Assembly: GCF_022664535.1 (NCBI RefSeq)
Contig: NZ_JAKUJY010000001.1
Span: forward strand, 62,001-126,000
Length of the DNA stretch: 64,000 nt
Direction: 5' to 3'
Origin: Sphingobium trunci
GTDB lineage: Bacteria; Pseudomonadota; Alphaproteobacteria; Sphingomonadales; Sphingomonadaceae
The notes beneath the pieces were generated by a model that did not search any database, had not been told where the DNA came from, and was given only the letters and a program-made list of their open reading frames with translations. How positions within the stretch are numbered: the first letter of the stretch is position 1; each line of letters starts with the position of its first letter. The position numbers were made by a program, and so were the translations under genes. Shown here piece by piece: positions 17,677 to 27,227 of the stretch.

Positions 17677-17811
17677 GGATCTTCCTCTCTGCAACATGAC
17701 GCCATGATCTGTGTTGCAATGCACAATGTCAATTGAGCCAGGCTGGTTCCTGAACGAACTGAAATAAATCTGTCCAGAAAATGACACGATTGGGCGCTTG
17801 TGCGTGGGGCG

Positions 17812-17840
17812 CTTGCGCGGTGTCGCCATCGCTCCCATAT
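17812..17840 (+). promoter_or_regulatory. Possible heat-shock (RpoH-type) promoter of hslVU
   Basis: CTTGCGC (17812-17818), 14 bp, then TCCCATAT (17833-17840) resembles the sigma-32 pattern. If real, transcription would begin within a few bases of the hslV ATG at 17849, which has no clear ribosome site. Weak evidence. Confidence 0.3.
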
Positions 17841-17848
17841 GGCGGGCC

Positions 17849-18415
17849 ATGAACGACCAACGCTCCAGCGCCATGCCGGTCTGGCATGGCACCACCATCA
17901 TGTCGGTACGCAAGAATGGAAAGGTGATCGTGGCCGGCGACGGCCAGGTCTCCATGGGCCAGACCGTCATGAAGCCCAACGCCCGGAAAGTTCGCCGCCT
18001 GCACGACGGTTCGGTCATCGGCGGTTTTGCCGGTGCCACCGCCGATGCCTTCACCCTGTTCGAACGGCTGGAGACCAAGCTGGAGCGCCACAACGGCCAG
18101 CTCATGCGCGCCGCCGTCGAACTCGCCAAGGACTGGCGGACGGACAAATATCTCCGCAACCTGGAAGCGATGATGATCGTCGCGGACAAGGAAGTGACGC
18201 TGATCCTGACCGGCAATGGCGATGTGCTGGAGCCGCTGGGCGGCGTCGCGGCCATCGGTTCGGGCGGGAATTTCGCTCTCGCCGCCGCCCGCGCCCTGAT
18301 GGAATATGAGGAAGATGCCGAAACCCTCGCCCGCAAGGCGATGGCGGTGGCGGCGGACATCTGCGTCTACACCAACGACCAGCTCGTCGTCGAAGAGCTG
18401 GAAAGCGTGAACTGA
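17849..18415 (+). CDS. hslV: ATP-dependent protease subunit HslV (ClpQ)
   Basis: The proteolytic, proteasome-beta-like subunit of HslVU, 188 residues. Family motifs are [37 protein letters not shown] and [15 protein letters not shown]. The active-site threonine is the first T of WHG-TTIMSV, so a 14-residue propeptide ([14 protein letters not shown]) must be removed, a longer leader than the single Met of E. coli HslV. The ATG at 17849 is the closest start giving a short propeptide. hslU follows after 28 bp. Confidence 0.96.
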   Translation: MNDQRSSAMPVWHGTTIMSVRKNGKVIVAGDGQVSMGQTVMKPNARKVRRLHDGSVIGGFAGATADAFTLFERLETKLERHNGQLMRAAVELAKDWRTDKYLRNLEAMMIVADKEVTLILTGNGDVLEPLGGVAAIGSGGNFALAAARALMEYEEDAETLARKAMAVAADICVYTNDQLVVEELESVN

Positions 18416-18443
18416 GCCTTTTCACGAAGATTTGCGGAATATC

Positions 18444-19745
18444 ATGAACGACAATCTGACACCCAAAGCCATTGTTTCCGCCCTGGACGCGCACATCATC
18501 GGCCAGGCCGATGCCAAGCGCGCCGTCGCCGTGGCGCTGCGCAACCGCTGGCGCCGCCAGCGTCTCTCCGCCGACCTGCGCGATGAGGTGACGCCCAAGA
18601 ATATCCTGATGATCGGCCCCACCGGCTGCGGCAAGACCGAGATCAGCCGCCGCCTCGCCAAGCTGGCCGACGCGCCCTTCGTCAAGGTGGAAGCCACCAA
18701 GTTCACCGAAGTCGGCTATGTCGGCCGCGACGTGGAGCAGATCGTCCGCGATCTGGTCGAGGAAGCCGTGCGCCTGGAACGCGACCGCCGCCGCGAGGCA
18801 GTGCGCGAAGCCGCATCCGAAGCCGCCATGGCCCGCCTGCTCGACGCCCTCACCGGCAAGGAAGCGAGCGAGGCCACCCGCCTCTCCTTCCGCCAGCGGA
18901 TCGAGAGCGACCAGATGAACGAGGTCGAGGTCGAGGTGGAAGTCGCCGACAGCCCCTCCATGCCGATGGAAATCCCCGGCATGGGTGGCCAGGTTGGCAT
19001 GATCAATCTTTCCGACATGATGTCCAAGGCTTTCGGTCAGCAGCAGAAAAAGCGCCGCAAGCTGCGCGTCGCTGATGCGTGGGACAAGCTGGTCGAGGAA
19101 GAGCAGGACAAGCGGCTGGACCAGGACGACGTCGCTCGCGTGGCGATCGCCAGTGCGGAGCAGAATGGCATCGTCTTCCTCGACGAGATCGACAAGATCG
19201 CCGTCAGCGACGTGCGCGGCGGCTCCGTCAGCCGGGAAGGCGTGCAGCGCGACCTGCTGCCGCTGATCGAGGGCACGACGGTCTCGACCAAATATGGTCC
19301 GCTCAAGACCGATCATATCCTCTTCATCGCTTCGGGCGCCTTCCATGTTGCGAAACCCAGCGACCTGCTGCCGGAACTGCAGGGCCGCCTGCCGATCCGC
19401 GTCGAGCTCAAGGCCCTGACCGAGGATGATTTCGTGTCGATCCTCTCCGACACCAAGGCGAGCCTGGTGGCGCAATATCGCGCGCTGCTGGCGACCGAGG
19501 GCGTCACCATCGACCTGACCCCCGACGGCATCCGCGCCGTGGCCAGGATCGCGGCCGAGGTGAACAGCGAGGTCGAGAATATCGGCGCCCGCCGCCTGCA
19601 GACGGTGATGGAAAAGCTGCTGGAGGATGTGAGCTTCGAGGCGGAGGACCGCCAGGGCGAAACGCTGGTGGTCGACGCCGCCTATGTCGACAAGCAACTC
19701 TCGGCCGTCGCGCGCAACACCGACCTCAGCAAATATGTGCTGTAA
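18444..19745 (+). CDS. hslU: ATP-dependent protease ATPase subunit HslU (ClpY)
   Basis: AAA+ unfoldase that feeds substrates to HslV, 433 residues. Walker A GPTGCGKT is at residues 58-65; [14 protein letters not shown] is the conserved pore-loop region; Walker B is [11 protein letters not shown]; the family C-terminus NTDLSKYVL is intact and inserts into HslV. The intermediate I-domain is present (residues about 110-230), rich in charged residues. Co-transcribed with hslV. It converges on proS; the short gap carries a palindromic repeat. Confidence 0.97.
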   Translation: MNDNLTPKAIVSALDAHIIGQADAKRAVAVALRNRWRRQRLSADLRDEVTPKNILMIGPTGCGKTEISRRLAKLADAPFVKVEATKFTEVGYVGRDVEQIVRDLVEEAVRLERDRRREAVREAASEAAMARLLDALTGKEASEATRLSFRQRIESDQMNEVEVEVEVADSPSMPMEIPGMGGQVGMINLSDMMSKAFGQQQKKRRKLRVADAWDKLVEEEQDKRLDQDDVARVAIASAEQNGIVFLDEIDKIAVSDVRGGSVSREGVQRDLLPLIEGTTVSTKYGPLKTDHILFIASGAFHVAKPSDLLPELQGRLPIRVELKALTEDDFVSILSDTKASLVAQYRALLATEGVTIDLTPDGIRAVARIAAEVNSEVENIGARRLQTVMEKLLEDVSFEAEDRQGETLVVDAAYVDKQLSAVARNTDLSKYVL

Positions 19746-19768
19746 CGGCTGACGCCCCCCTTATAACT

Positions 19769-19800
19769 CCCCTCCCGCTTGCGGGAGGGGCCGGGGGGAG
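19769..19800. repeat. GC-rich palindromic repeat between hslU and proS
   Basis: A 10-bp inverted repeat CCCCTCCCGC-TT-GCGGGAGGGG followed by a G-rich tail. A close relative (CCCTCCCGC-AG-GCGGGAGGG plus G-rich tail) occurs at 48534-48564, so this is a dispersed REP-like element rather than a gene-specific terminator. Confidence 0.7.
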
Positions 19801-19839
19801 GGACTGTATGAACATACCCCTCCCCTCAGAAAAAGGGAC

Positions 19840-21366
19840 CTAATAGGAGCGCCCCACCAATACCCGCTCGACCGCTTTCTCGCCGGTGAACAGGCATGTC
19901 CCGTCCGCCGCTTCCGCATCGGCCGGCACATTGCGCAGGGTCAGCTTCTCACCCTTCAGCCACTCGACCACCTTGTCGAGCGCCGGGCCCGTCGGCCGGG
20001 ACCACTGGACCAATGCCCAACCAGGCTTCTTGCTTGCCCCGAAAAACGCCTTGAGCGCATCGAGCGAGGTGATCGACCTGTCGATATTCTCCAGCAGGCG
20101 AGCCTGCGCGTCCGCGAACAGCGCCTGCTGGATTTCCTCCAGCACGCCGCAAGCCGTGCCAAGGAAGTCGCCTTTCGCCACGATCCGGTTGTCGAGCTTG
20201 CCATCCTCGCGATAGAGCTGGTCACGGCGGATGACGGAGACATTGCCGCCCGCCACGTCGCGCCCGCCGACCTCGATGACGATCGGCGCGCCCTTCTTGA
20301 CCCAGCCCCAGCGCTTGTTCGCCGCCTTGGCCGGACGGCGATCGAGCAGCGCGCGCACCGGCTCGCGGAACACGTCCAGCCTGTTCAACTGCGCCACCAG
20401 CTCGCCGCAATAATCCAGGATCGCCGCATCCTCTTCGGTATCGCGCAGCATCGGCACCACCACGACCTGATAGGGCGCGACGCGCGGCGGCACGCGCAGC
20501 CCGTCATCATCGCCATGCACCATGATGAGGCCGCCGATCATGCGCGTCGACACGCCCCAACTCGTGGTCTGCGCCAATTCCTGCTGCCCCTCGGCATTCT
20601 GGAACCTGATATTCTGCGCCTGGGAAAAGGTCGTGCCCAGGAAATGCGAGGTGCCCGCCTGCAACGCCTTGCCATCCTGCATCATCGCCTCGATCGAATA
20701 GGTGGCGACGGCACCGGGGAAGCGCTCATTCTCCGGCTTCTCGCCCGCGATGACGGGCAGCGCCACGCATTCCTCCGCAAAGCTGCGATAGACTTCGAGC
20801 ATCTTCATCGTCTCTTCCATCGCCTCATCGACGCTGGCATGAGCCGTATGCCCCTCCTGCCAGAGGAATTCGGCGGTGCGCAGGAACATGCGGGTGCGCA
20901 TTTCCCAGCGGACGACATTGGCCCACTGGTTGATCAGCACCGGCAGATCGCGCCAGCTCTGCACCCAGCGGGAGAAAGCCGCGCCGATCACCGTTTCCGA
21001 AGTCGGGCGGACCACCAGCGGCTCCTCCAGCTTCGCTTCGGGATCGGGCACCAGCCGCCCGTCCTTCTGGATCAGGCGGTGATGGGTGACGACCGCCATT
21101 TCCTTGGCGAAGCCGTCGACATGCTCGGCCTCCTTCTCGAAATAGGAAAGCGGGATGAACAGCGGGAAATAGCAATTTTCATGGCCGGTCGCCTTGATGC
21201 GATCGTCCAGCAGCTTCTGCATGCGTTCCCATATGCCATAGCCCCACGGCCGGATGACCATGCACCCGCGCACGCCGCTTTCCTCGGCCATATCGGCTTC
21301 GGAAATGACGGCCTGATACCAGGCGGCGAAATCCTGTTCGCGGGTAACGGAAAGGGCATGCTTCAC
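19840..21366 (-). CDS. proS: Proline--tRNA ligase, archaeal/eukaryotic (type 3) form
   Basis: A 508-residue class II synthetase charging tRNA-Pro. The sequence follows the Thermus/archaeal-type ProRS rather than the E. coli type: VRGCMVIRPWGYGIWERMQ, NCYFPLFIPLS, PLVVRPTSETVIG, LINQWANVVRWEMRTRMFLRT, FLWQEGHTAHA, ALQAGTSHFLG and a terminal tyrosine (GRSY). There is no E. coli-type editing insertion. The C-terminal zinc-binding module is degenerate: of the four cysteines found in Thermus only one (GTCLFTG) remains. The ATG at 21366 matches the family start. Confidence 0.95.
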   Translation of the reverse strand: MKHALSVTREQDFAAWYQAVISEADMAEESGVRGCMVIRPWGYGIWERMQKLLDDRIKATGHENCYFPLFIPLSYFEKEAEHVDGFAKEMAVVTHHRLIQKDGRLVPDPEAKLEEPLVVRPTSETVIGAAFSRWVQSWRDLPVLINQWANVVRWEMRTRMFLRTAEFLWQEGHTAHASVDEAMEETMKMLEVYRSFAEECVALPVIAGEKPENERFPGAVATYSIEAMMQDGKALQAGTSHFLGTTFSQAQNIRFQNAEGQQELAQTTSWGVSTRMIGGLIMVHGDDDGLRVPPRVAPYQVVVVPMLRDTEEDAAILDYCGELVAQLNRLDVFREPVRALLDRRPAKAANKRWGWVKKGAPIVIEVGGRDVAGGNVSVIRRDQLYREDGKLDNRIVAKGDFLGTACGVLEEIQQALFADAQARLLENIDRSITSLDALKAFFGASKKPGWALVQWSRPTGPALDKVVEWLKGEKLTLRNVPADAEAADGTCLFTGEKAVERVLVGRSY

Positions 21367-21438
21367 GGGGGTCGACCTTAAATTCGAGTGGATGGCGCGC
21401 CATAAGCCAAGCGCGCCGCCCCTGTCGACCCCGAAGGC

Positions 21439-22023
21439 TCAGCTCAGCTTGTCGATCTTGGCGTTCAGCGCCGCAAGCTGCGCCTTGAGTTCGGCGATCT
21501 CATCGTCCTTGGCCTCGTCGGACGCGGCCGACGGAGCGGGCGACGGCGTCGGCATTCCCGGTATCCCCGGCATGCCGCTGCCAAAGGCGCTCGCCGCCGC
21601 CTCGAACATCTGCATGTTCCGCTTGGCGATCTCGGCCAGCGGGCCTCCTCCGAAAGCGCCCTTCATGGCTTCCTGGAACTGCTGCTGATTCTTGCGGAAG
21701 GCATCCATCGACGCTTCCAGATATTGCGGCACCATGGACTGCATGGAGTCGCCATACATGGCGATCAGCTGGCGCAGGAAGTTGACGGGCAGCATATTCT
21801 TGCCGCGCTGCTCCTCCTCCATGATGATCTGCGTCAGGACATTATGCGTGATGTCCTCTCCGGTCTTCGCATCGACGACGACGAACTCGCGCCCCTCACG
21901 AGTCATCTGCGACAAAAGATCCAGAGTGATGTAGCTCGACGTTTCTGTGTTATAGAGCCGCCTGTTAGCGTACTTCTTGATAACGACCGGTTCGGATTCG
22001 TTCGCGGTCTTAGATTTGGCCAT
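21439..22023 (-). CDS. phaR: Polyhydroxyalkanoate synthesis repressor PhaR
   Basis: A 194-residue DNA- and PHA-binding regulator that represses phasin and PHA genes until polymer forms. The N-terminal PHB_acc_N domain reads VVIKKYANRRLYNTETSSYI; the accumulation-regulator domain follows (DITHNVLTQII, MLPVNFLRQLI). The C-terminus holds a Pro-rich linker and a short coiled coil (DDEIAELKAQLAALNAKIDKL). The ATG at 22023 follows GGGAGAGG. Its start codon shares bases with the ATG of the divergent PHA-synthase-like gene. Confidence 0.94.
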   Translation of the reverse strand: MAKSKTANESEPVVIKKYANRRLYNTETSSYITLDLLSQMTREGREFVVVDAKTGEDITHNVLTQIIMEEEQRGKNMLPVNFLRQLIAMYGDSMQSMVPQYLEASMDAFRKNQQQFQEAMKGAFGGGPLAEIAKRNMQMFEAAASAFGSGMPGIPGMPTPSPAPSAASDEAKDDEIAELKAQLAALNAKIDKLS

Positions 22024-23110
22024 GGATACCTCTCCCACACCTGCATTTTCCGCATTAGCACAAGGGAATGCCGCGTCGCAACATGGGCCGCGGCCCTTAC
22101 CCCTTTTTCTCAATATTTTATGGCGCGAAACGAAGGATGATCCCGAACTGCGGCGGCGCGCGTTCCAGGGTTTGCGCCGATATCAGGAGGCTGGCCGCCC
22201 TCCCATGCCGCCGCCACCGCCCGTTTTCGCGTCGGCGGGAAGCGCGAAGCTGCTTCGATATGGCACGGAAAACGGCCGTGCGCCGATCGTGTTCGTGCCC
22301 TCGCTGATCAATCCGCCGCAGGTGCTCGATCTCTCGTCCAGCCGTTCCATGCTGCGCCACATGAGTGCAGCAGGACATGATGCCTATCTGGTCGATTGGG
22401 GAAGTCCGGCGGCCGACGAGGGCCATCTGGGGCTGGACCGCCATGTGACCGAGCGGCTGCTGCCGATGCTGGCCGCCCTGCCGCGTCCACCCATTCTCGT
22501 CGGCTATTGCCTGGGCGGAAATCTGGTCATCGGCGCTGCGGCGCTGCACCCGTCCCGGGCTGTCGCGGCAATCGCGTCCCCCTGGAATTTCGATGGCTTC
22601 CCGCCGGCGGATCGCGACGCGATCGGCGCCCTGTGGCGCGGCGCGAAACCCTTGTGCCAGCGGCTGGGCTATGTGCCGATGGAAGTGCTGCAATCCGGCT
22701 TCTGGGCGATGGACCCGGCCCGGACCATCCGCAAATATGCCGTCTTCGCGGATATGGCCGCGGGTTCGGACGAGGAACATGCCTTTCTGGCGGTCGAGGA
22801 TTGGGCCAATGGAGGCCCCCCGCTCACCTATGATGCGGGCCGCGACCTGTTCGAACATTTCTATGCCGCAAATGCGAGTGGACTGGGCCAATGGCGGATT
22901 GACGGAAAGGCGGTCGACCCGGCGCAACTGGCTTGCCCCACATTTTCAATCCGTTCCGCGACGGACCGCATCGTGCCCGCCGGCGCCGCGCCCGAAATGG
23001 AGCGGAATGTGACGTTGCGGCTGGGTCATGTCGGCATGATCGTGGGGGGCAGCGCGCGGCAGATCCTGTGGGAGCCGCTGTCCCAATGGCTTTCCAGCCA
23101 TGGCGGATGA
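22022..23110 (+). CDS. PHA synthase-like alpha/beta hydrolase (PhaC/COG3243 family)
   Basis: A 362-residue protein with the class III PHA-synthase layout: lipase-like box GYCLGG (Cys163 as nucleophile), DWG in YLVDWGSP, catalytic-type aspartate in SATDRIVPA and histidine in LGHVGMIVGG. It lacks the long N-terminal domain of class I PhaC (near 600 residues), and no phaE is nearby, so polymerase or depolymerase activity is open. No ATG, GTG or TTG lies between 22022 and the conserved GPRPLPLFL segment, so the start at 22022 (or further upstream inside phaR) is forced. No obvious ribosome site. The thiolase follows after 51 bp. Confidence 0.8.
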   Translation: MDTSPTPAFSALAQGNAASQHGPRPLPLFLNILWRETKDDPELRRRAFQGLRRYQEAGRPPMPPPPPVFASAGSAKLLRYGTENGRAPIVFVPSLINPPQVLDLSSSRSMLRHMSAAGHDAYLVDWGSPAADEGHLGLDRHVTERLLPMLAALPRPPILVGYCLGGNLVIGAAALHPSRAVAAIASPWNFDGFPPADRDAIGALWRGAKPLCQRLGYVPMEVLQSGFWAMDPARTIRKYAVFADMAAGSDEEHAFLAVEDWANGGPPLTYDAGRDLFEHFYAANASGLGQWRIDGKAVDPAQLACPTFSIRSATDRIVPAGAAPEMERNVTLRLGHVGMIVGGSARQILWEPLSQWLSSHGG

Positions 23111-23161
23111 TGATATGTGCGGCTGCGAAAATAATCACCCCCGGAACTGAGGATCAAGGCA

Positions 23162-24334
23162 TTGTCAGACATCGTAATCACCGCTGCCAAGCGTACCGCC
23201 GTCGGCAGCTTCATGGGCGCATTCGGCTCGACTCCGGCGCATGAGCTGGGGCGCGTCGCGATCATCGCCGCGCTCGCCCAGGCCGGTGTCGCGCCCGAGG
23301 AAGTGGACGAAGTCATCCTCGGCCAGGTGCTGACCGCGGGCCAGGGCCAGAACCCCGCCCGCCAGGCCGCCGTCAATGCCGGCATTCCGGTCGAGCGCAC
23401 CGCCATCGGTCTCAACCAGCTCTGCGGATCGGGCCTGCGCTCCGTCGCGCTGGCGGCCCAGGCCATCCGGGCGGGCGACGCGCGCATCATGGTCGCGGGC
23501 GGACAGGAAAGCATGTCGCTGGCGCCCCATGCGCAATATCTGCGCGGCGGCGCCAAGATGGGACCGGTTTCGCTGGTCGATACCATGGTCCATGACGGTC
23601 TGACCGACGCCTTCAACAATTATCACATGGGCATCACCGCCGAAAATCTGGCCGAGAAATATCAGATCAGCCGGGAGGCGCAGGACGCCTTCGCCGTCGC
23701 CAGCCAGAACAAGGCGGAGGCCGCGCGCGCCTCCGGCCGTTTCGCCGACGAGATCGCTCCCGTCACGATCAAGGGCCGCAAGGGCGACACCATCGTCGAC
23801 GCCGACGAATATATCCGTGCCGGAGCCACCATCGAAGCGATGCAGGGCCTGCGCCCGGCCTTCAAGAAGGACGGAACCGTGACCGCGGGCAATGCCAGCG
23901 GCATCAATGACGGCGCCGCCGCACTGGTCCTGATGACGGAGGCGGAAGCCAGCAGGCGCGGCGCGGCGATCCTTGGCCGCATCGCCGGTTTTGCCACGTG
24001 CGGCGTCGATCCCTCGATCATGGGCATCGGCCCGGCGCCCGCCTCGCGCCAGGCGTTGGCCAAGGCGGGCTGGTCGCTGGCCGACATCGACCTGATCGAG
24101 GCCAATGAGGCCTTCGCCGCGCAGGCCCTGTCGGTCGGTCAGGAACTGGGCTGGGACGCCGAAAAGGTCAATGTGAACGGCGGCGCGATCGCCATCGGCC
24201 ATCCGATCGGCGCGTCCGGTGCCCGCGTGCTGACCACTTTGCTCTATGAAATGGCCAAGCGCGACGCGAAGAAGGGTCTTGCCACGCTCTGCATCGGCGG
24301 CGGCATGGGCGTTGCCATGTGCATCGAGCGTTAA
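23162..24334 (+). CDS. Acetyl-CoA C-acetyltransferase (thiolase, PhaA-like)
   Basis: A 390-residue thiolase joining two acetyl-CoA (or cleaving beta-ketoacyl-CoA). Catalytic residues are visible: the acylated cysteine in [10 protein letters not shown] (about residue 88), the histidine in [14 protein letters not shown], and the second cysteine in CIGGGMGVA at the C-terminus. The EANEAFAAQ segment is also typical. The start is a TTG at 23162 preceded by GAGGATC, giving [15 protein letters not shown]. Lying behind phaR and the PhaC-like gene, it probably supplies acetoacetyl-CoA for PHA, which is inferred from context. A terminator follows. Confidence 0.93.
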   Translation: MSDIVITAAKRTAVGSFMGAFGSTPAHELGRVAIIAALAQAGVAPEEVDEVILGQVLTAGQGQNPARQAAVNAGIPVERTAIGLNQLCGSGLRSVALAAQAIRAGDARIMVAGGQESMSLAPHAQYLRGGAKMGPVSLVDTMVHDGLTDAFNNYHMGITAENLAEKYQISREAQDAFAVASQNKAEAARASGRFADEIAPVTIKGRKGDTIVDADEYIRAGATIEAMQGLRPAFKKDGTVTAGNASGINDGAAALVLMTEAEASRRGAAILGRIAGFATCGVDPSIMGIGPAPASRQALAKAGWSLADIDLIEANEAFAAQALSVGQELGWDAEKVNVNGGAIAIGHPIGASGARVLTTLLYEMAKRDAKKGLATLCIGGGMGVAMCIER

Positions 24335-24355
24335 GCGTTCCGTGAAAGGAAGAAG

Positions 24356-24385
24356 GGGGCCGCCAGCCACAGGCGGCCCTTTTTG
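24356..24385 (+). terminator. Intrinsic terminator after the thiolase gene
   Basis: Stem GGGCCGCC/GGCGGCCC, 7-nt loop, followed by TTTTT, about 20 bp after the thiolase stop. It also lies just beyond the convergent alr end and may act both ways. Confidence 0.88.
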
Positions 24386-24397
24386 CATCGGCGACAA

Positions 24398-27076
24398 TCA
24401 GGCCCAGATCCGGTCGAACCGCGCCCCCAGTCCCGTCAGCAGCTCATATTGCGACAGGCCCGAAATCGCGGCCGCACCGGGCAGGGCATAATCGACGGTC
24501 AGCCACTCCCCTTCCGCAATATCGGGCGCGCCAGACACATCGACCGCCGTCAGGTCCATCGACACCCGCCCGATCACCGGCAGGCGCTGCTGTTCCCGAT
24601 ACATCGCGCCCCGCCCCGAAAAGCCGCGCAGATAGCCGTCGGCATAGCCCAGATTGAGGACCGCTATCTCCATGTCGGTATCCGCGACATGGGTGGCGTT
24701 ATAGCCGATGGCATCGCCCGCCGGCACGCGACGCCGTTGCAGAATCTGCGCCTCGGGAAAAACGACCTGCCGGATATGCGCCGCCGCTTCCAACCTGGGG
24801 ATGCCGCCATAGAGCGCGATGCCGGGCCGCGTCATGTCGAACGCATAGTCCGTGCCCAGGCAAATCCCCGCGCTGTTGGCGAGACTGTAGCGCTCTGCCG
24901 CGACAGACTGTCTCAGCGCCGTGAAGCGCTCCAGCTGACTTGAACTGAGCGGCGTATCCTCATCTGCCGACGCGAGATGGCTGAGCAAAGTCCGGAGTTG
25001 CAACCCCTCCGTCTGCGCCGCGACATCCCCGCGCCAGCCCAGTCCCAGCCGGTTCATCCCGGTATCCACCATCACATCGCAAGGACCGCCGCCGGCCGCC
25101 TTCCAGCGCGCCACCTGCCCCTCGCTGCACAGCACCGGCCGCGCCCGCGACGCCAGCGCCACGGCGATGTCCTCCTCCCGCACGCCATGCAGGACGGACA
25201 GCGACACGCCCGGCTCCAGCAATGGCTCCAGCAGAATCGCTTCCGCCCAGTTGGACACGAAAAAGTCACGGCATCCCGCATCGGCCAGCCGCCGCATCAC
25301 CTCCGCCGCACCCAATCCATATCCATTGGCCTTGATCGCCGCGCCGCAGGCCGCCGCGCCCCCCTGCCCCTTGAGCCAACGCCAGTTGGACAGCAGCGCG
25401 TCGCCATCCAGGCGCAGACGCAACGGAGCGGAAAAATCGTTCATCCTTGTGCGGATAGCGCCCGGCAGCCCCACCGTCGAGGCATCAGGCGTCCATTTTC
25501 GCCCCGGCGTCTCCGGCAGCGCAATCAGGCAGGTCGTCAAAGCCGCCGCGACCACCGCGATGGTGTACCACAGGCCCGCATAGGGATCGCCCGTGCGCGC
25601 GACGATATATTGGCTGACCAGCGGCAGGAATCCGCCGAAATAGCCCGTCCCGACATGATAGGGGATGGAGAGCGAACTATAGCGTATCCGCGCCGGAAAA
25701 TATTCGGAAAGCAGCGCCGCCACCGGCCCATAGGTCGCGCCCGACAAGGTCCAGAGCAAGAGCAGAGCCAGGAAGATCAACATGGCATCCCGCCAGTGCG
25801 GCGTCACCATGCTCGAATCGTAACCGGCCGCCTTCAGCGCCGCATCCAGCCCGACGGCGCTGAGGTCCGTGACCGCCCGGCCGCCGATGCTGACCGATGG
25901 CGCCGCCGCCTCCCGCTTCTCGTAGGAGATGCCGCGCTTGGAAAAATGGTCGAGCAGCTTGCCGCAGGCGGTCGGCTGAACCTTGGCAAAGGGATCGAAG
26001 CGGCAATCGGTGCCGCTCACCACCACCGGCGCCCGATCCGCTGCCTGGGTGAGCGCCGGATTGGCCGTGCTTCCCATGAAATGATAAAGCGGCATCAGCA
26101 GCACGAGCACCAGCGCATAGCCGATGACGATCGGCTTCTTGCGCCCCACCCGATCGGACAGCCAGCCGAAGAAAAGGAAGGCCCCGACACCGGCAAAGGC
26201 GCTGCCGCCCACCAGCAATTGCGCGACGCCCGGCGCGATATGCAGGCCGCTCTGCAGAAAATAGAGGGCCTGGAACATCACCGTATAGGCAATGACGGTA
26301 AAGCCCGCCGCGATGCCGATCATCGCCACCAGCATCCGCCGCCTGTTGCCGGGATAGGTGAAGGCCTCCTTGAGCGGATTGCGGGACTGTTCGCCCGCCG
26401 CCTTCATCGCCGCGAAGATCGGGCTTTCGCGCAGCATGAGCCGCATCCACAGCGAAATCGCCAGCAACAGCAGCGAGAATATGAAGGGCAGCCGCCAGCC
26501 CCATTCATCCCATGCCGCCTTGCCCACGGCCCACTGCGTTCCGACGACGACGATCAGCGAGAGGATGAAACCGCCGATCACCCCGGCCTGGATGAAGCTG
26601 GTGTAGAAGCCCCGCCTTCCCGCCGGGGCATGTTCCGCGACATAGATGGCCGCGCCGCCATATTCGCCGCCCAGCGCCAGCCCCTGCGCGATCCGCAGCA
26701 GGATGAGGATAACCGGCGCCGCGGCCCCGATACTGGCCGCCGAAGGAGTCAGGCCGACCCCGGCCGTCGCCCCGCCCATCAGGACGATGGTGGCCAGGAA
26801 GGTATATTTGCGTCCCCAGCGGTCCCCCAGATAGCCGAACAGCGCGGCCCCCAGCGGCCTGAACCCGAACCCGACGGCAAAGCCCGCCAGCGAGTAAAGC
26901 AGTTCCACCGTCGGATTGTCGGTGGGAAAGAATGTGCGTCCGATGATCGGCGCGAGCACGCCGTAGATGTAGAAATCATACCATTCGAACACGGTGCCGA
27001 TCGCGGAGGCGGCAATAACCAGCCGGTCGCGCCTTGCATCCATCACATGGGCCGACCCGGCCACTTCCCCACCCAT
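24398..27076 (-). CDS. alr: In-frame fusion: MFS (metabolite:H+ symporter-like) transporter and alanine racemase
   Basis: One open frame of 892 codons. Residues 1 to about 530 form an MHS-type major facilitator: DRLVIAASAIGTVFEWYDFY, LGDRWGRKYTF, QGLALGGEYGGAA, GWLSDRVGRKKP, twelve membrane helices and an 80-residue loop with two cysteines between two late helices. After LPETPGRKW the frame continues without a stop into a complete PLP alanine racemase of about 348 residues (ATG at 25442-25444): AAIKANGYGLGA (PLP lysine), DTGMNRLG, IGRVSMDLTAVD. Alr makes D-alanine for peptidoglycan. ATG 27076 follows GGAGGGG. The internal ATG lacks a good ribosome site, though separate expression is possible. 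An out-of-frame TGA at 25485-25487 means one indel would split it. Confidence 0.8.
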   Translation of the reverse strand: MGGEVAGSAHVMDARRDRLVIAASAIGTVFEWYDFYIYGVLAPIIGRTFFPTDNPTVELLYSLAGFAVGFGFRPLGAALFGYLGDRWGRKYTFLATIVLMGGATAGVGLTPSAASIGAAAPVILILLRIAQGLALGGEYGGAAIYVAEHAPAGRRGFYTSFIQAGVIGGFILSLIVVVGTQWAVGKAAWDEWGWRLPFIFSLLLLAISLWMRLMLRESPIFAAMKAAGEQSRNPLKEAFTYPGNRRRMLVAMIGIAAGFTVIAYTVMFQALYFLQSGLHIAPGVAQLLVGGSAFAGVGAFLFFGWLSDRVGRKKPIVIGYALVLVLLMPLYHFMGSTANPALTQAADRAPVVVSGTDCRFDPFAKVQPTACGKLLDHFSKRGISYEKREAAAPSVSIGGRAVTDLSAVGLDAALKAAGYDSSMVTPHWRDAMLIFLALLLLWTLSGATYGPVAALLSEYFPARIRYSSLSIPYHVGTGYFGGFLPLVSQYIVARTGDPYAGLWYTIAVVAAALTTCLIALPETPGRKWTPDASTVGLPGAIRTRMNDFSAPLRLRLDGDALLSNWRWLKGQGGAAACGAAIKANGYGLGAAEVMRRLADAGCRDFFVSNWAEAILLEPLLEPGVSLSVLHGVREEDIAVALASRARPVLCSEGQVARWKAAGGGPCDVMVDTGMNRLGLGWRGDVAAQTEGLQLRTLLSHLASADEDTPLSSSQLERFTALRQSVAAERYSLANSAGICLGTDYAFDMTRPGIALYGGIPRLEAAAHIRQVVFPEAQILQRRRVPAGDAIGYNATHVADTDMEIAVLNLGYADGYLRGFSGRGAMYREQQRLPVIGRVSMDLTAVDVSGAPDIAEGEWLTVDYALPGAAAISGLSQYELLTGLGARFDRIWA

Positions 27077-27227
27077 TGCGCGCCCCTCCATTCGGTCCGG
27101 CATCTTTAATGAAGGAGCAGGAAGCGGCAAGTGCTGCCGTCATCGGCAGAGGCGAACGTCTCCAATCCTCCCCATCGAGACATGGGGAGGCATTTTCATA
27201 TCCGTACCAGCCAGAAACCGCCGTCGC

